Source: CAYUMU01 sp964445985
GTDB taxonomy: Bacteria; Planctomycetota; Planctomycetia; Pirellulales; S012-138
Direction: 5' to 3'
DNA: 57,314 nucleotides
Assembly: GCA_964445985.1 (NCBI GenBank)
Contig: CAYUMU010000035.1
Span: forward strand, 1 to 57,314
The position numbers and the translations under genes are program-made. Below, one piece after another: positions 16,100 through 24,597 of this stretch. Numbering within the stretch: position 1 is the stretch's first letter; each line of letters begins with the position of its first letter. Below the pieces are notes generated by a model. The model was given only the letters and a program-made list of their open reading frames with translations, did not search any database and was not told the origin of the DNA.

Positions 16100-19000
16100 A
16101 TGAAGTTCTCGGTTGCCTGTCCGAATAGCGACTGCCGAAAATCGTACCTGGTGGCTGAAAGTTACTTGGGTCGGCGAGGAGAGTGCAAGCAGTGTGGAAC
16201 CAAGTTCACATTCACTCCCTCGGGTTCGCGGCCCAATCCAATTGAGAGAAATACCCCCAGCGGAGCGGGCAAAGACACCGGCTCGGCGACCACCGGAGTC
16301 CGCTCGCACGCAACCGTGCTCGAAAGGCTAGGGCGGTTTGAGGTGGGCAACCGGGTCGGCACGGGCGCTTTTGGCGCCGTCTATCGAGCCTACGATCCGC
16401 AGTTAGCGCGAGAAATTGCCCTCAAACTACTGCATATCACGGGCGATGAGGAACGGGACCGCAAGCGGATCGAACGGTTTCTCATCGAGGGTCGAGCCGC
16501 CGCGCGGCTTCAGCACCCCAACATTGTGCCGGTGTTCGACGCGGGCTACGACGAACTGACGGGAGAATACTACCAGGCATCGCAGTTCGTCGATGGCCAA
16601 ACGGTTTCAGCGGCGGTCGTTGACCATCAACCGCTGGAATTGCGCCGGGCGATCGAAGTTGTTCGCAAACTGGCGGACGCGCTCCATTACGCCCACCAGC
16701 AGAAGATTCTGCATCGCGATGTGAAGCCGTCGAACGTGATGCTCGACGCTGCCGACGAGCCGCACCTGCTCGACTTTGGACTGGCGCGGTTCGAAGAGTC
16801 TGAAGAAAAGCTGACGGTCGATGGCACGCAGATGGGCACGCCGGCTTACATGTCGCCCGAGCAGGCGCGAGGGCAGCGCGACGAACTGACGGCCGCCGCC
16901 GATCAGTACAGCCTGGGCATCATGTTCTACGAGCTGATCACCGGCCACACGCCGTTCGATGGCCCGCCGCATATCCAGATGCATCATCATATTAACACCG
17001 AGCCGGCGCGGCCCAGCCAGGCGAACCCGGCCGTGCCGCGCGATTTGGACACCATCTGTCTGAAGGCGATTTCCAAAGAGCCCCAGCGGCGTTACCCGGA
17101 CTGCGCCGCCCTGGCCGAAGACCTCCGCCGCTGGCTGGCCGACGAACCGATCCAAGCCAGGCGGATCGGCCCCGTGGAACGCTTTCGCCGCTGGGCCAAC
17201 CGCAACCGCGCCATCGCCACCCTCGGTGGAACCGTGGCGGCCTTGCTGCTGGTGCTGGCCGTAATTGGCCCGGTGCTGGTGGCAAGGGAGACGATCGCGC
17301 GGCGGCAGGCCGATCGGGAAGCGGAAGTTGCCAAGATCGAAAAAGACCGGGCGGATAAACAGGCCAAGGCCGCCAACCTACAGAAGAACCGCGCGGACCA
17401 GGAAGCAGAAGCGGCCAAAGCCGAACGAGACCGCGCGGATCAGGAAGCTCAAGTCGCCAAAGTTGAACGCGATAGGGCCGATCAGAAGGCGGCCGAGGCT
17501 TTAGCAAGCTCTGAACGGGCGCGGGCGCACTTGTACGTCGCCAACATGAATTTGGCGCAGAATGCCGGGGAATCGTCTCACACGGCAAAATTATTGAATT
17601 TGCTACAACGGCAGCTTCCCCGCAATGGCGAGCGCGATCTCCGCGGCTTCGAGTGGTACTATTGGGATCGGCTCCGCGACACTTCTTTGCGGACTTTTAT
17701 TAATAAATCGCCCCACCAGCCACCTAACAGTCGATCGCATAACAGCGGAGTGCATAGCGTAGCATACAGTCCGGACGGCCGCTGGATCGCGAGCGGAAGC
17801 AGCTACTGGATCACGGTCACGGGCGGAAGCAGATCTGCCAATTCTGGTGAAATTAAGCTCTGGGACGTCGAGACCGGCCGAGAGATCCGCACGTTGCAGG
17901 GGCACACCGATTCCATTCGTAGCTTGGCGTTTAGCCCCGATGGCCGCCTGATCGCGAGCGGTAGTAATGACAAGACGATCAAACTATGGGACGTCGAGAC
18001 CGGCCGAGAGATCCGCACGTTGCAGGGGCACACCGATTCCATTCGTAGCTTGGCGTTTAGCCCCGATGGCCGCCTGATCGCGAGCAGTAGTAATGACAAG
18101 ACGATCAAACTATGGGATATCGAGAGTGGCCAGACAATCCGCACCATCGAAGGATCCATGAGCAACGTCTGCAACGTGGCGTTCAGCCCGGACGGTCACC
18201 AGCTCGTTAGTGGAAGCGGAAGCTCCGGCGGGTTGTTCACCGTCTGGGACGTCAAGTCGGGTCAAGTCCTCCGCACGTCCCAGAGGCACGTGGGCCCCAT
18301 CCACAGCTTGGCGTTTAGTCCAGACGGCCGCCAGATCGTGAGCGGAGGAGGCGGAGGAAGTGGCAGCACTCATGGGGAGATCAATCTCTGGGACGCCGGG
18401 ACGGGCGAGGAAATTCGCACCTTTCAGGGGCGCGTGGCGAGCCCCATCACCAGCGTGGCGTTTAGCCCAGACGGCCGCCGGATTGTCAGTGGAAGTTGGG
18501 ACCACACAATCAAGCTCTGGGACGTGAAGACCGGCGAAGTAGTCCGCAGCAAATATCTGGGACACACAGATTTGGTTAACTGCGTCGCATTCAGCCCTGA
18601 TGGCACGCGGATCGTTACCGGAAGTGCAGATCGTACTGTGAAACTCTGGAACACGGAAACGGACGGGGGGCCTTTAACTTTTACCCCCCCAGTTACTAGG
18701 AACACGGCATTGGCCCACTTCATTTTCAGCATGGCTTTCAGCCCGGACGGACGGAAGATTGTCAGCGTGGGAACCCGCAGTTCCGGTGTTACACTTTGGG
18801 AAGCGGAGTCGGGCCAAGCCCTCCGCACGTTTCAGGGGCACGCGGGCCCCACCTCCGTCGTGGCGTTTAGTCCAGACGGCCGCCGGATTGTGAGCGGAGG
18901 ACAAGGAGGCGGAGGAATTGACGCCCCTCGCGAGATTAAGCTCTGGGACGCCGGAACAGGGGAGGAAATTCGCACGTTTTTGGGACACACGGATTACATT

Positions 19001-19633
19001 AACTGCGTGGCGTTTAGCCCAGACGGCCGCCGGATTGTGAGTGGAGGCAGTGGAGGCAGCGGAATTGACGATCCTGGCGAGATCAAGGTCTGGGATGCCG
19101 AAACTGGCCAGCAAATTCGTGCGATTCAAGGGCACATCGGTAGCGTTGTCAGCGTGGCATTCAGCCCGGATGGCCGTTGGATCGCCAGCGTCGCAAGTAG
19201 ATCTCAATCCGTCAAACTCTGGAACGCCGCGACAGGCCAAGAAATCCGCGACTTCAAAGCGTCTGCCCGCGTGGTCAGCGTCGTGGCGTTTAGCCCCGAC
19301 AGTCGTCTACTTGCCAGCGGCAGAGGCAGCACGATCATGTTGTGGGACGTAGAGACCGGCGAGGAAATACACCCGCTGATGGGACACACCAACACCGTGC
19401 GCAGCCTCGCATTCAGCCCCGACGGCCGCCGAATCGCCAGCGCAAGTTTCGATAATACAATCAAGCTTTGGGACGTGGAAAGCGGTCAGGAAGTTCTCAC
19501 ACTCAAGGGGCACAACAATACTGTCATAAGCGTGGCATTTAGCCCCGACGGTCACCGCATCGCCAGCGCGGGCAACACGATCGAGCTATGGGACGCCACG
19601 CCCCGTGAAACAGCGCCGGCGCCTGACAGGTAA
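16100..19633 (+). CDS. WD40-repeat transmembrane Ser/Thr protein kinase
   Basis: The 1177-residue product is a receptor-like Ser/Thr kinase typical of planctomycetes. Domains in order: a small zinc-ribbon-like N-terminus with C7, C12, C29, C32; a PknB-type kinase from about residue 79 (G-loop GTGAFGAV, K109, HRDVKPSN with D207, DFG at 225, APE-like MSPEQARG); one membrane helix near 368-390; a charged Ala/Lys/Glu coiled coil at about 398-470 with repeated DRADQEA units; then WD40 blades from about 547 to the end with the repeated FSPDGR and KLWD signatures. The kinase faces the cytoplasm and the propeller the outside or periplasm. Two adjacent blades (17864-18115) are nearly identical at DNA level. 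No neighbouring substrate gene is obvious; an FHA kinase follows 160 bp downstream. Confidence 0.93.
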   Translation: MKFSVACPNSDCRKSYLVAESYLGRRGECKQCGTKFTFTPSGSRPNPIERNTPSGAGKDTGSATTGVRSHATVLERLGRFEVGNRVGTGAFGAVYRAYDPQLAREIALKLLHITGDEERDRKRIERFLIEGRAAARLQHPNIVPVFDAGYDELTGEYYQASQFVDGQTVSAAVVDHQPLELRRAIEVVRKLADALHYAHQQKILHRDVKPSNVMLDAADEPHLLDFGLARFEESEEKLTVDGTQMGTPAYMSPEQARGQRDELTAAADQYSLGIMFYELITGHTPFDGPPHIQMHHHINTEPARPSQANPAVPRDLDTICLKAISKEPQRRYPDCAALAEDLRRWLADEPIQARRIGPVERFRRWANRNRAIATLGGTVAALLLVLAVIGPVLVARETIARRQADREAEVAKIEKDRADKQAKAANLQKNRADQEAEAAKAERDRADQEAQVAKVERDRADQKAAEALASSERARAHLYVANMNLAQNAGESSHTAKLLNLLQRQLPRNGERDLRGFEWYYWDRLRDTSLRTFINKSPHQPPNSRSHNSGVHSVAYSPDGRWIASGSSYWITVTGGSRSANSGEIKLWDVETGREIRTLQGHTDSIRSLAFSPDGRLIASGSNDKTIKLWDVETGREIRTLQGHTDSIRSLAFSPDGRLIASSSNDKTIKLWDIESGQTIRTIEGSMSNVCNVAFSPDGHQLVSGSGSSGGLFTVWDVKSGQVLRTSQRHVGPIHSLAFSPDGRQIVSGGGGGSGSTHGEINLWDAGTGEEIRTFQGRVASPITSVAFSPDGRRIVSGSWDHTIKLWDVKTGEVVRSKYLGHTDLVNCVAFSPDGTRIVTGSADRTVKLWNTETDGGPLTFTPPVTRNTALAHFIFSMAFSPDGRKIVSVGTRSSGVTLWEAESGQALRTFQGHAGPTSVVAFSPDGRRIVSGGQGGGGIDAPREIKLWDAGTGEEIRTFLGHTDYINCVAFSPDGRRIVSGGSGGSGIDDPGEIKVWDAETGQQIRAIQGHIGSVVSVAFSPDGRWIASVASRSQSVKLWNAATGQEIRDFKASARVVSVVAFSPDSRLLASGRGSTIMLWDVETGEEIHPLMGHTNTVRSLAFSPDGRRIASASFDNTIKLWDVESGQEVLTLKGHNNTVISVAFSPDGHRIASAGNTIELWDATPRETAPAPDR
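17864..18115 (+). repeat. Recent tandem duplication of one WD40 blade (126-bp unit)
   Basis: Two 126-bp units, 17864-17989 and 17990-18115, differ at only a few bases: GCGGTAGT against GCAGTAGT and GGGACGTC against GGGATATC. Each encodes 42 residues, exactly one blade. The other blades of the propeller are much more diverged. Confidence 0.85.
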
Positions 19634-19793
19634 TACCATCCTTGTTGATATTTTAGAGCCGGTCCAAAAACCTGATTTCGCAGCCGAATTGTCCGGCCGC
19701 ACAATGTTCCATGGTGGTTCTCGGATAGACTCTTAAATCCAACTTCCGCTTTCGGCTCGCCTGAAACCACATTCCCGATTATGAACTGCTGCC

Positions 19794-21173
19794 ATGCAAA
19801 TCAAACTCTCCGTCATCGCCGGCGCCCATCAAGGACAAGAGTTTGTTTTTGACGGTCACGAAAATTTTATTATGGGCCGGGGGATTCAGGCTCATTTGCG
19901 GTTGCCCAAGCTTGATCCCTATTTTTCTCGGCTGCATTTCATGGTGGAAATCAATCCGCCCCAATGCCGGCTGCTCGACCTGGGGAGTCACAATGGCACC
20001 TGGGTCAATCGGCGAAAAGTAAAACTGGTCGATCTGCGGAGCGGCGATGAGATTCGGGCCGGCAGAACCGTGCTGCGCGTTGAGTTTATTGAAGGCCCCA
20101 CGCCCGCTGACGGGCCAAAACGCACGGAGGAGGCGTCGCCGTTGGGCGACTTTCCACAAACGCAATCGCTGGTGCTGCCGGAGGTTCGAACCCCGAGCGA
20201 TTTTGCCGCGGCAAGGGCGCTGGCACGCGATGCGGTCGAGGAATTGATTCCCTTGAAGGATGATGGGCCGAGCACATTTGCACCGATGGATTTGCATCGG
20301 TACTTGCCCCGCGATTTTGAGGAACGCATCCGCTCTCGGCCCCAGCCTCTGAACGGTTATGAATTGGTGGCAGAGATCGGCCGGGGCGGAATGGGGGCCG
20401 TGTATCTGGCGATTTGCCAGCGGGACAGCGGCGTTTGTGCCGTGAAGACCATGCTGCCAGCGGTGAGAGACGCGCGGGCAACGGAGTTCTTTTTAAGAGA
20501 AGCCCAAACGCTCAAGCAACTGAGTCACCCGCATATTGTGCCCTTTCGGGAAATGGGCGAGTGCGGGGGGCTATTGTTCTTTGCGATGGAGTTCGTGCCG
20601 GGAGATGATGCGGCCACATTGCTCAAGAAAATGAAAGGTCCGCTGCCTGGGGGTCGGGCTGTGCGATTGGTCTGCCAGGCGATGGAGGCACTCGATTTCG
20701 CTCACTTGCAAGGGTTCGTGCATCGCGATGTCAAGCCGGCGAATCTATTGGTAGCGCAAACGAGCGAGGGAGAGGTGGCCAAGCTGGCCGACTTTGGACT
20801 GGCACGGGTCTGGCAAAACTCATCGCTCAGCGGACTCACGATGACGGGCCAGGTGGGCGGCACCACGCCTTACATGGCGCCCGAACAAATCACCGACTAC
20901 CGAAATGCGAAGCCAGCCGTGGACCAATACGCGGCAGCGGCCATGCTCTACCGCATGCTCACCGAGAACTACATTTATGACTTTCCCTCGAAGGTGGATC
21001 AGCAGTTGACCATGATCCTGCAGGAGAAGCCCGTGCCGATTCAACAGCGCAAGGCCGACATCCCAGACCGGTTGGCCTTCATCATTCACCGCGCGCTGGC
21101 GAAGAATCCAGCCGATCGTTTTGAGAATATGGCTACGTTTCGCCAGGCGCTGCGGCCTTTTGAGCAGGACTGA
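19794..21173 (+). CDS. FHA-domain Ser/Thr protein kinase
   Basis: The 459-residue product starts with an FHA phosphothreonine-binding domain (residues 1-105; IMGRG, FSRLHFMVE and LLDLGSHNGTWVN are its signatures), followed by a linker and a PknB-type kinase from about residue 188 (GRGGMGAVYLA; HRDVKPANLL with D312; DFGLARV; YMAPEQITDY). No membrane helix is visible, so it is probably soluble. Such kinases often read a phosphothreonine mark from another kinase. The WD40 receptor kinase 160 bp upstream is an obvious candidate partner, which is inference from position only. It converges on the sigma-54 activator gene across a perfect palindrome. Confidence 0.93.
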   Translation: MQIKLSVIAGAHQGQEFVFDGHENFIMGRGIQAHLRLPKLDPYFSRLHFMVEINPPQCRLLDLGSHNGTWVNRRKVKLVDLRSGDEIRAGRTVLRVEFIEGPTPADGPKRTEEASPLGDFPQTQSLVLPEVRTPSDFAAARALARDAVEELIPLKDDGPSTFAPMDLHRYLPRDFEERIRSRPQPLNGYELVAEIGRGGMGAVYLAICQRDSGVCAVKTMLPAVRDARATEFFLREAQTLKQLSHPHIVPFREMGECGGLLFFAMEFVPGDDAATLLKKMKGPLPGGRAVRLVCQAMEALDFAHLQGFVHRDVKPANLLVAQTSEGEVAKLADFGLARVWQNSSLSGLTMTGQVGGTTPYMAPEQITDYRNAKPAVDQYAAAAMLYRMLTENYIYDFPSKVDQQLTMILQEKPVPIQQRKADIPDRLAFIIHRALAKNPADRFENMATFRQALRPFEQD

Positions 21174-21185
21174 TTGAGCCGTGGG

Positions 21186-21212
21186 CATGCTTACGCCACG
21201 GGCGTAAGCATG
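21186..21212. terminator. Perfect palindrome, CATGCTTACGCC family, copy 2
   Basis: This copy is identical over all 27 bases to the one at 11514-11540 and is again placed between convergent genes (FHA kinase and sigma-54 activator). It is probably a bidirectional terminator. Confidence 0.65.
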
Positions 21213-21246
21213 GCACACTGACGCTGGATTCTGGCATCGCAGTTTG

Positions 21247-22626
21247 TTACGCGGACTTCTCTAAGTTCGCGCTGGCATTCAGTTTGTTGTAGAGCGTTTT
21301 CAGGCTGACGCCCAGTTCATCGGCCGCTTTGGGTTTGTTGCCGTCGTGGCGGTCGAGGGCGTATTGAATGGCTTCCATTTCGATGTCGCGGAGCGTGATC
21401 GCGCCGAAGAATTTGACGCGCGGAGCGCTATGGCGGCGGGCGTCGAATTTGCCTGGCAGGTGCTCGGCCGTGATGGGGCCGCCGTCGCCGAGGATGCCGG
21501 CGTGCTCCACCACGTTGGCCAGCTCGCGCACATTGCCGGGCCAGACGTGATCTTCGAGAATGCGGGCCGCGTCGTCGGCGAAGAGCTTGTCGCCCGACTT
21601 GAGCGACGGCCGTACGCGGCGGAGCAAGTGCTCGGCCAACGGCAGGATGTCTTCTTTGCGATTGCGCAGCGGCGGCAAATGGATCTCGAAGGTGTTGATG
21701 CGGAACATCAAGTCTTCGCGGAAGTCGCCTTCGCCGACCATGTCTTCCAGATTGCGGTGCGTGGCGCAGACCACGCGGACATCGACCGTGAACGATTGGT
21801 TTTCGCCCACGCGACGGATCTCGCCGCTTTCGAGCACGCGCAGCAGCTTGGCTTGCAGCGACTTGGGCAGCTCGCCGATTTCGTCGAGGAAAATCGTGCC
21901 GCCGTCGGCCACTTCAAACAGGCCGGTGCGGTGTTCGTCGGCTCCGGTGAAGGCGCCTTTGCGGTGCCCGAACAGTTCGCTTTCGATGAGGGCCTCGGGC
22001 AGAGCGCCGCAGTTGACCGCCACAAAGGGCATGTCTTTGCGCAGGCTCTGGTCGTGCAGGGCGCGGGCCACGAGCTCCTTGCCGGTGCCGGTTTCGCCAA
22101 GGATGAGCACGGTGCTGCTGGTGGGGGCGACCCTGGAGATGAGGTCGCGGACCTTGTCCATGCTGGGGCTTTTGCCGACGAGTTGCGACTTGCCTTGCAC
22201 CTTTTCGAGCTGGTGCTTGACGGCGCGGTATTTGTTGACGAGCTCGCGCTTGTCGGCCACGCGGCGGAGCAGCGATTCGAGCTCGACCAGCTTGCAGGGC
22301 TTGGTGAGGTAATCGAAGGCGCCGTGGCGAAGGGCGGCGATGGCGGTTTCGAGCGACGACTTGCCGGTGAGGACCACGGCATCGGTGTCGGGCGACATTT
22401 CCTTGCATTTGGCGATGACCTCGATGCCGTTGAGGCCGGGCATATCGAGATCGACCAGGATGCAGTCGTAGGTGTTGCGTTCGAGCGCGGCCACGGCGGT
22501 CAGGCCGTCGGGGCAGACGGTGACCTCGTGTCCCATGCGGGGCAGCTCGAGGCTCATCAGTTCCTGGAGAGATCGTTCGTCGTCGGCGAACAACAGCTTC
22601 AGTCGCTTAGGCGGCTTGGTAGCGAT
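21247..22626 (-). CDS. Sigma-54-dependent response regulator (NtrC/AtoC family)
   Basis: The product is a three-domain response regulator. The receiver starts at KLLFADDERS and has the phospho-acceptor Asp in VDLDMPG (D59 from the start used here). The AAA+ domain has GETGTGKE (Walker A), an intact GAFTGA loop that contacts sigma-54, and GGTIFLDEIGELP (Walker B). The Fis-type helix-turn-helix lies at the end (NKPKAADELGVSLKTLYNKL). It drives sigma-54 promoters when phosphorylated, presumably by the overlapping histidine kinase. The start is uncertain: the longest frame begins at a GTG at 22827, another GTG lies at 22686 without a ribosome site, and an ATC at 22626 sits seven bases after a perfect AAGGAG. 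The domain start fits the ATC or the 22686 GTG. Confidence 0.9.
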   Translation of the reverse strand: MATKPPKRLKLLFADDERSLQELMSLELPRMGHEVTVCPDGLTAVAALERNTYDCILVDLDMPGLNGIEVIAKCKEMSPDTDAVVLTGKSSLETAIAALRHGAFDYLTKPCKLVELESLLRRVADKRELVNKYRAVKHQLEKVQGKSQLVGKSPSMDKVRDLISRVAPTSSTVLILGETGTGKELVARALHDQSLRKDMPFVAVNCGALPEALIESELFGHRKGAFTGADEHRTGLFEVADGGTIFLDEIGELPKSLQAKLLRVLESGEIRRVGENQSFTVDVRVVCATHRNLEDMVGEGDFREDLMFRINTFEIHLPPLRNRKEDILPLAEHLLRRVRPSLKSGDKLFADDAARILEDHVWPGNVRELANVVEHAGILGDGGPITAEHLPGKFDARRHSAPRVKFFGAITLRDIEMEAIQYALDRHDGNKPKAADELGVSLKTLYNKLNASANLEKSA

Positions 22627-24184
22627 GTTCGTTCTCCTTGGTGGCTTGAGTCGTGGGCAGGCAGACGCGCAGCCGGGTTCCGACACCGTGGCCGGGGCTG
22701 TCAGCGGTGATCCGTCCGCCGTGGTCTTCAATAATCTTGGCCGAGATGGAAAGTCCCAGGCCGATTCCCGCGCCGCAGCGCCGAGTTCCACAGTTGGGCT
22801 CGAACACCAAACGCAGCTCTTCGTCACTCAGCCGGGGTCCGTCGTCCGCGACCACCAGCTCGATCTCTTGCCCTGTTTGCTTCAGACTAACCTGCACCGT
22901 GCCACCGGCCTCCGCGCGATCGAGCGCGTGAACCACCAGATTGACGGCCACCTGTTTGATTTGTTGCACGTTGACGGCGGCGTACATGGTGGGGCCGGCC
23001 GCGAGGCTGACTTGTTTGCCCTGGTTCTTGCCCAGGTGGCTGGCCAGATCGACCACGCTTTGCAGCACCTCGCGCAGTTCGACCGGCTTGCGCTGGGCGT
23101 CGCTGGCGCGGGAGAAGTCGAGCAGGTTTTCGGTAATGCCTTTGCAGCAGAACGCCTGTTCTTGGATTTTGACCAGGTGCTTGAGCAGGGTGGCCTTGCG
23201 AAGTTCGTGGGGGGTGTCGCTGCTGGCCAGGGTTTCATCGAGGGCTTCGGCCGCGGCGACGATGGTTTCGAGCGGCGTGCTAATATCGTGCGCCACGCCA
23301 GCGGCCAGAAAGCCCACGCTGGCCAACTGCTCGGTGCGGACCACTTGCCGGGTGCGGTCGGCCACCTGGCGATCGAGGTCGTCGCGAATGGATTGGAAGC
23401 GGGAGGTCATCGAGTTCATGGCCCCGGCGAGCTCGCCCATTTCGTCGGTGGTTTCCAGCTTGATGCGGTATTGGAACTGGCCCGAGGCCACCTTGCGGGC
23501 GCCTTTGATAAGCAGCCGCAGCGGCCGCAGAAGGGAGCAGTAGGTGAGCCAGCAAAAGGCGACGAGGATGGCCAGGCAGGCCGCGCTGGTAACCCACACC
23601 AGCCACACGCGATGCCGATAGCGGTCGCGCACCTGGCCGGGAAACTGGTTCATGCGTTCTTGCAGGTAGCGGGGGAGCTCGCTGACTTCTCGCTGAAGTT
23701 GCATGAGCTGGTTATCCAGCTTGGCGGATTGCTCGGCGTCTTCCCAATCGACGGCGCTCTTGGCCGCGGCCGCCAGCAGGCTTTTGATCTCGCCCAAAGT
23801 GTGTCGCTCTTGGAAATCGTCGCCCAAGAAGAACTCTTGTTTGCGGTTGGCGTCGAGCTGTTGCTCGTAGTCGGCCACGGTGTCTTCCACGGCGTCCAGC
23901 CGCTGCAAGAACTCAGCTCGGGCGAGTTGCCAGGAGAGCGTGTGCGAGCCGCGGATGATATCGATTTGCTGACGTGGTTTGCGGAGCGCGGCCACGCGGA
24001 GGTCGCTCACTTCTTGATTGAGCTCGGTGGCCAAGGGAAGCTCGGTCACGCGGAACAGGCTTTTGAGCAGGCCGCGGTAATCGTACAAGCCATGGAAGCC
24101 GCTCCAGCAGAGCGTGGAAACGATCACAAGCAACAACACCAGACAGAGGAGCAGTTTGTTGCGAATGGGCCAAGTTGACAGCAC
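22607..24184 (-). CDS. Sensor histidine kinase with HAMP domain
   Basis: The 525-residue product is a membrane histidine kinase. TM1 is at about residues 6-28 (KLLLCLVLLLVIVSTL); a helical extracytoplasmic sensor of about 170 residues follows; then TM2 (VWLVWVTSAACLAILVAFCW), a HAMP linker, HisKA with the phospho-acceptor H299 in AAGVAHDISTP, and a HATPase domain (VVADDGP, GIGLGLSISAKIIEDHGG). The GTG at 24184 is chosen because GGGAGGT lies six bases upstream and the protein then begins directly before TM1; the frame is open to 24376. It overlaps the response regulator gene, so the two form a cognate pair. The signal is unknown. Confidence 0.92.
   Translation of the reverse strand: MLSTWPIRNKLLLCLVLLLVIVSTLCWSGFHGLYDYRGLLKSLFRVTELPLATELNQEVSDLRVAALRKPRQQIDIIRGSHTLSWQLARAEFLQRLDAVEDTVADYEQQLDANRKQEFFLGDDFQERHTLGEIKSLLAAAAKSAVDWEDAEQSAKLDNQLMQLQREVSELPRYLQERMNQFPGQVRDRYRHRVWLVWVTSAACLAILVAFCWLTYCSLLRPLRLLIKGARKVASGQFQYRIKLETTDEMGELAGAMNSMTSRFQSIRDDLDRQVADRTRQVVRTEQLASVGFLAAGVAHDISTPLETIVAAAEALDETLASSDTPHELRKATLLKHLVKIQEQAFCCKGITENLLDFSRASDAQRKPVELREVLQSVVDLASHLGKNQGKQVSLAAGPTMYAAVNVQQIKQVAVNLVVHALDRAEAGGTVQVSLKQTGQEIELVVADDGPRLSDEELRLVFEPNCGTRRCGAGIGLGLSISAKIIEDHGGRITADSPGHGVGTRLRVCLPTTQATKENEHRYQAA
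22634..22639 (-). promoter_or_regulatory. Shine-Dalgarno AAGGAG in front of an ATC codon
   Basis: AAGGAG lies inside the end of the histidine kinase gene, seven bases before ATC (22626-22624) in the frame of the response regulator. No ATG, GTG or TTG follows at suitable distance. Confidence 0.45.
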
Positions 24185-24594
24185 GTAGCGACCTCCCTGT
24201 CGCAAACTCTTTCCGCTTCCCGTGCGCTGCATGCGGAATCGATTCGCAGCGCTGCTAGCGGCTCCCCCCCGGGAATGCTTCCCGCGGCGCCCCATCCCTG
24301 GTTCACCGAAGGGGTGGGAATGTACCATCGGTTTGGTTTTGAGAGCAAGACAGGTGTCGGCCGATTCTGGCTTCACTAACGGAAAAGGGCAGGGCGTTCC
24401 CCCTAAGCGAATGGATGCAGGAGTACAGATAGCAGGCCGGGGGTGGTGAGAGCGTCCAAATTGCGGGTCGCGTTTTCAGAAGATATACCGCTGGGTCTTT
24501 TAAGGATGGCGGAACGAGTACCCAATTCTGGCCCCCCACCCAACCCTCCCCCGCACTCCGCTCGTTCCTCGCTGCGCGGGGGGAGGGCTTTCCG
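24185..24594. other. 410-bp gap between histidine kinase and Gfo/Idh genes
   Basis: No gene is seen. The part next to 24184 should hold the promoter of the two-component operon; GGGAGGT (24191-24197) is its ribosome site. The part from 24446 onward is a dispersed repeat shared with 30815-30968. Confidence 0.5.
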
Positions 24595-24597
24595 CTA
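24446..24597. repeat. Dispersed repeat of about 150 bp, copy 1, with terminal hairpin
   Basis: From GAGCGTCCAAATTGCGGGT through GCGTTTTC to the closing GTTCCTCGCTGCGCGGGG and GGAGGGCTTT, this stretch parallels 30815-30968 in the same orientation and order. CCCTCCCCC and GGGGGAGGG near the end can pair. It ends at the stop codon of the Gfo/Idh gene, so it may serve as that gene's terminator. Confidence 0.6.

Noticed and set aside
21346..24178. Two long plus-strand frames opposite the two-component genes
   Set aside because: Low-complexity Gly/Val/Ala translation with no family; the minus strand encodes clear histidine kinase and NtrC-type proteins.
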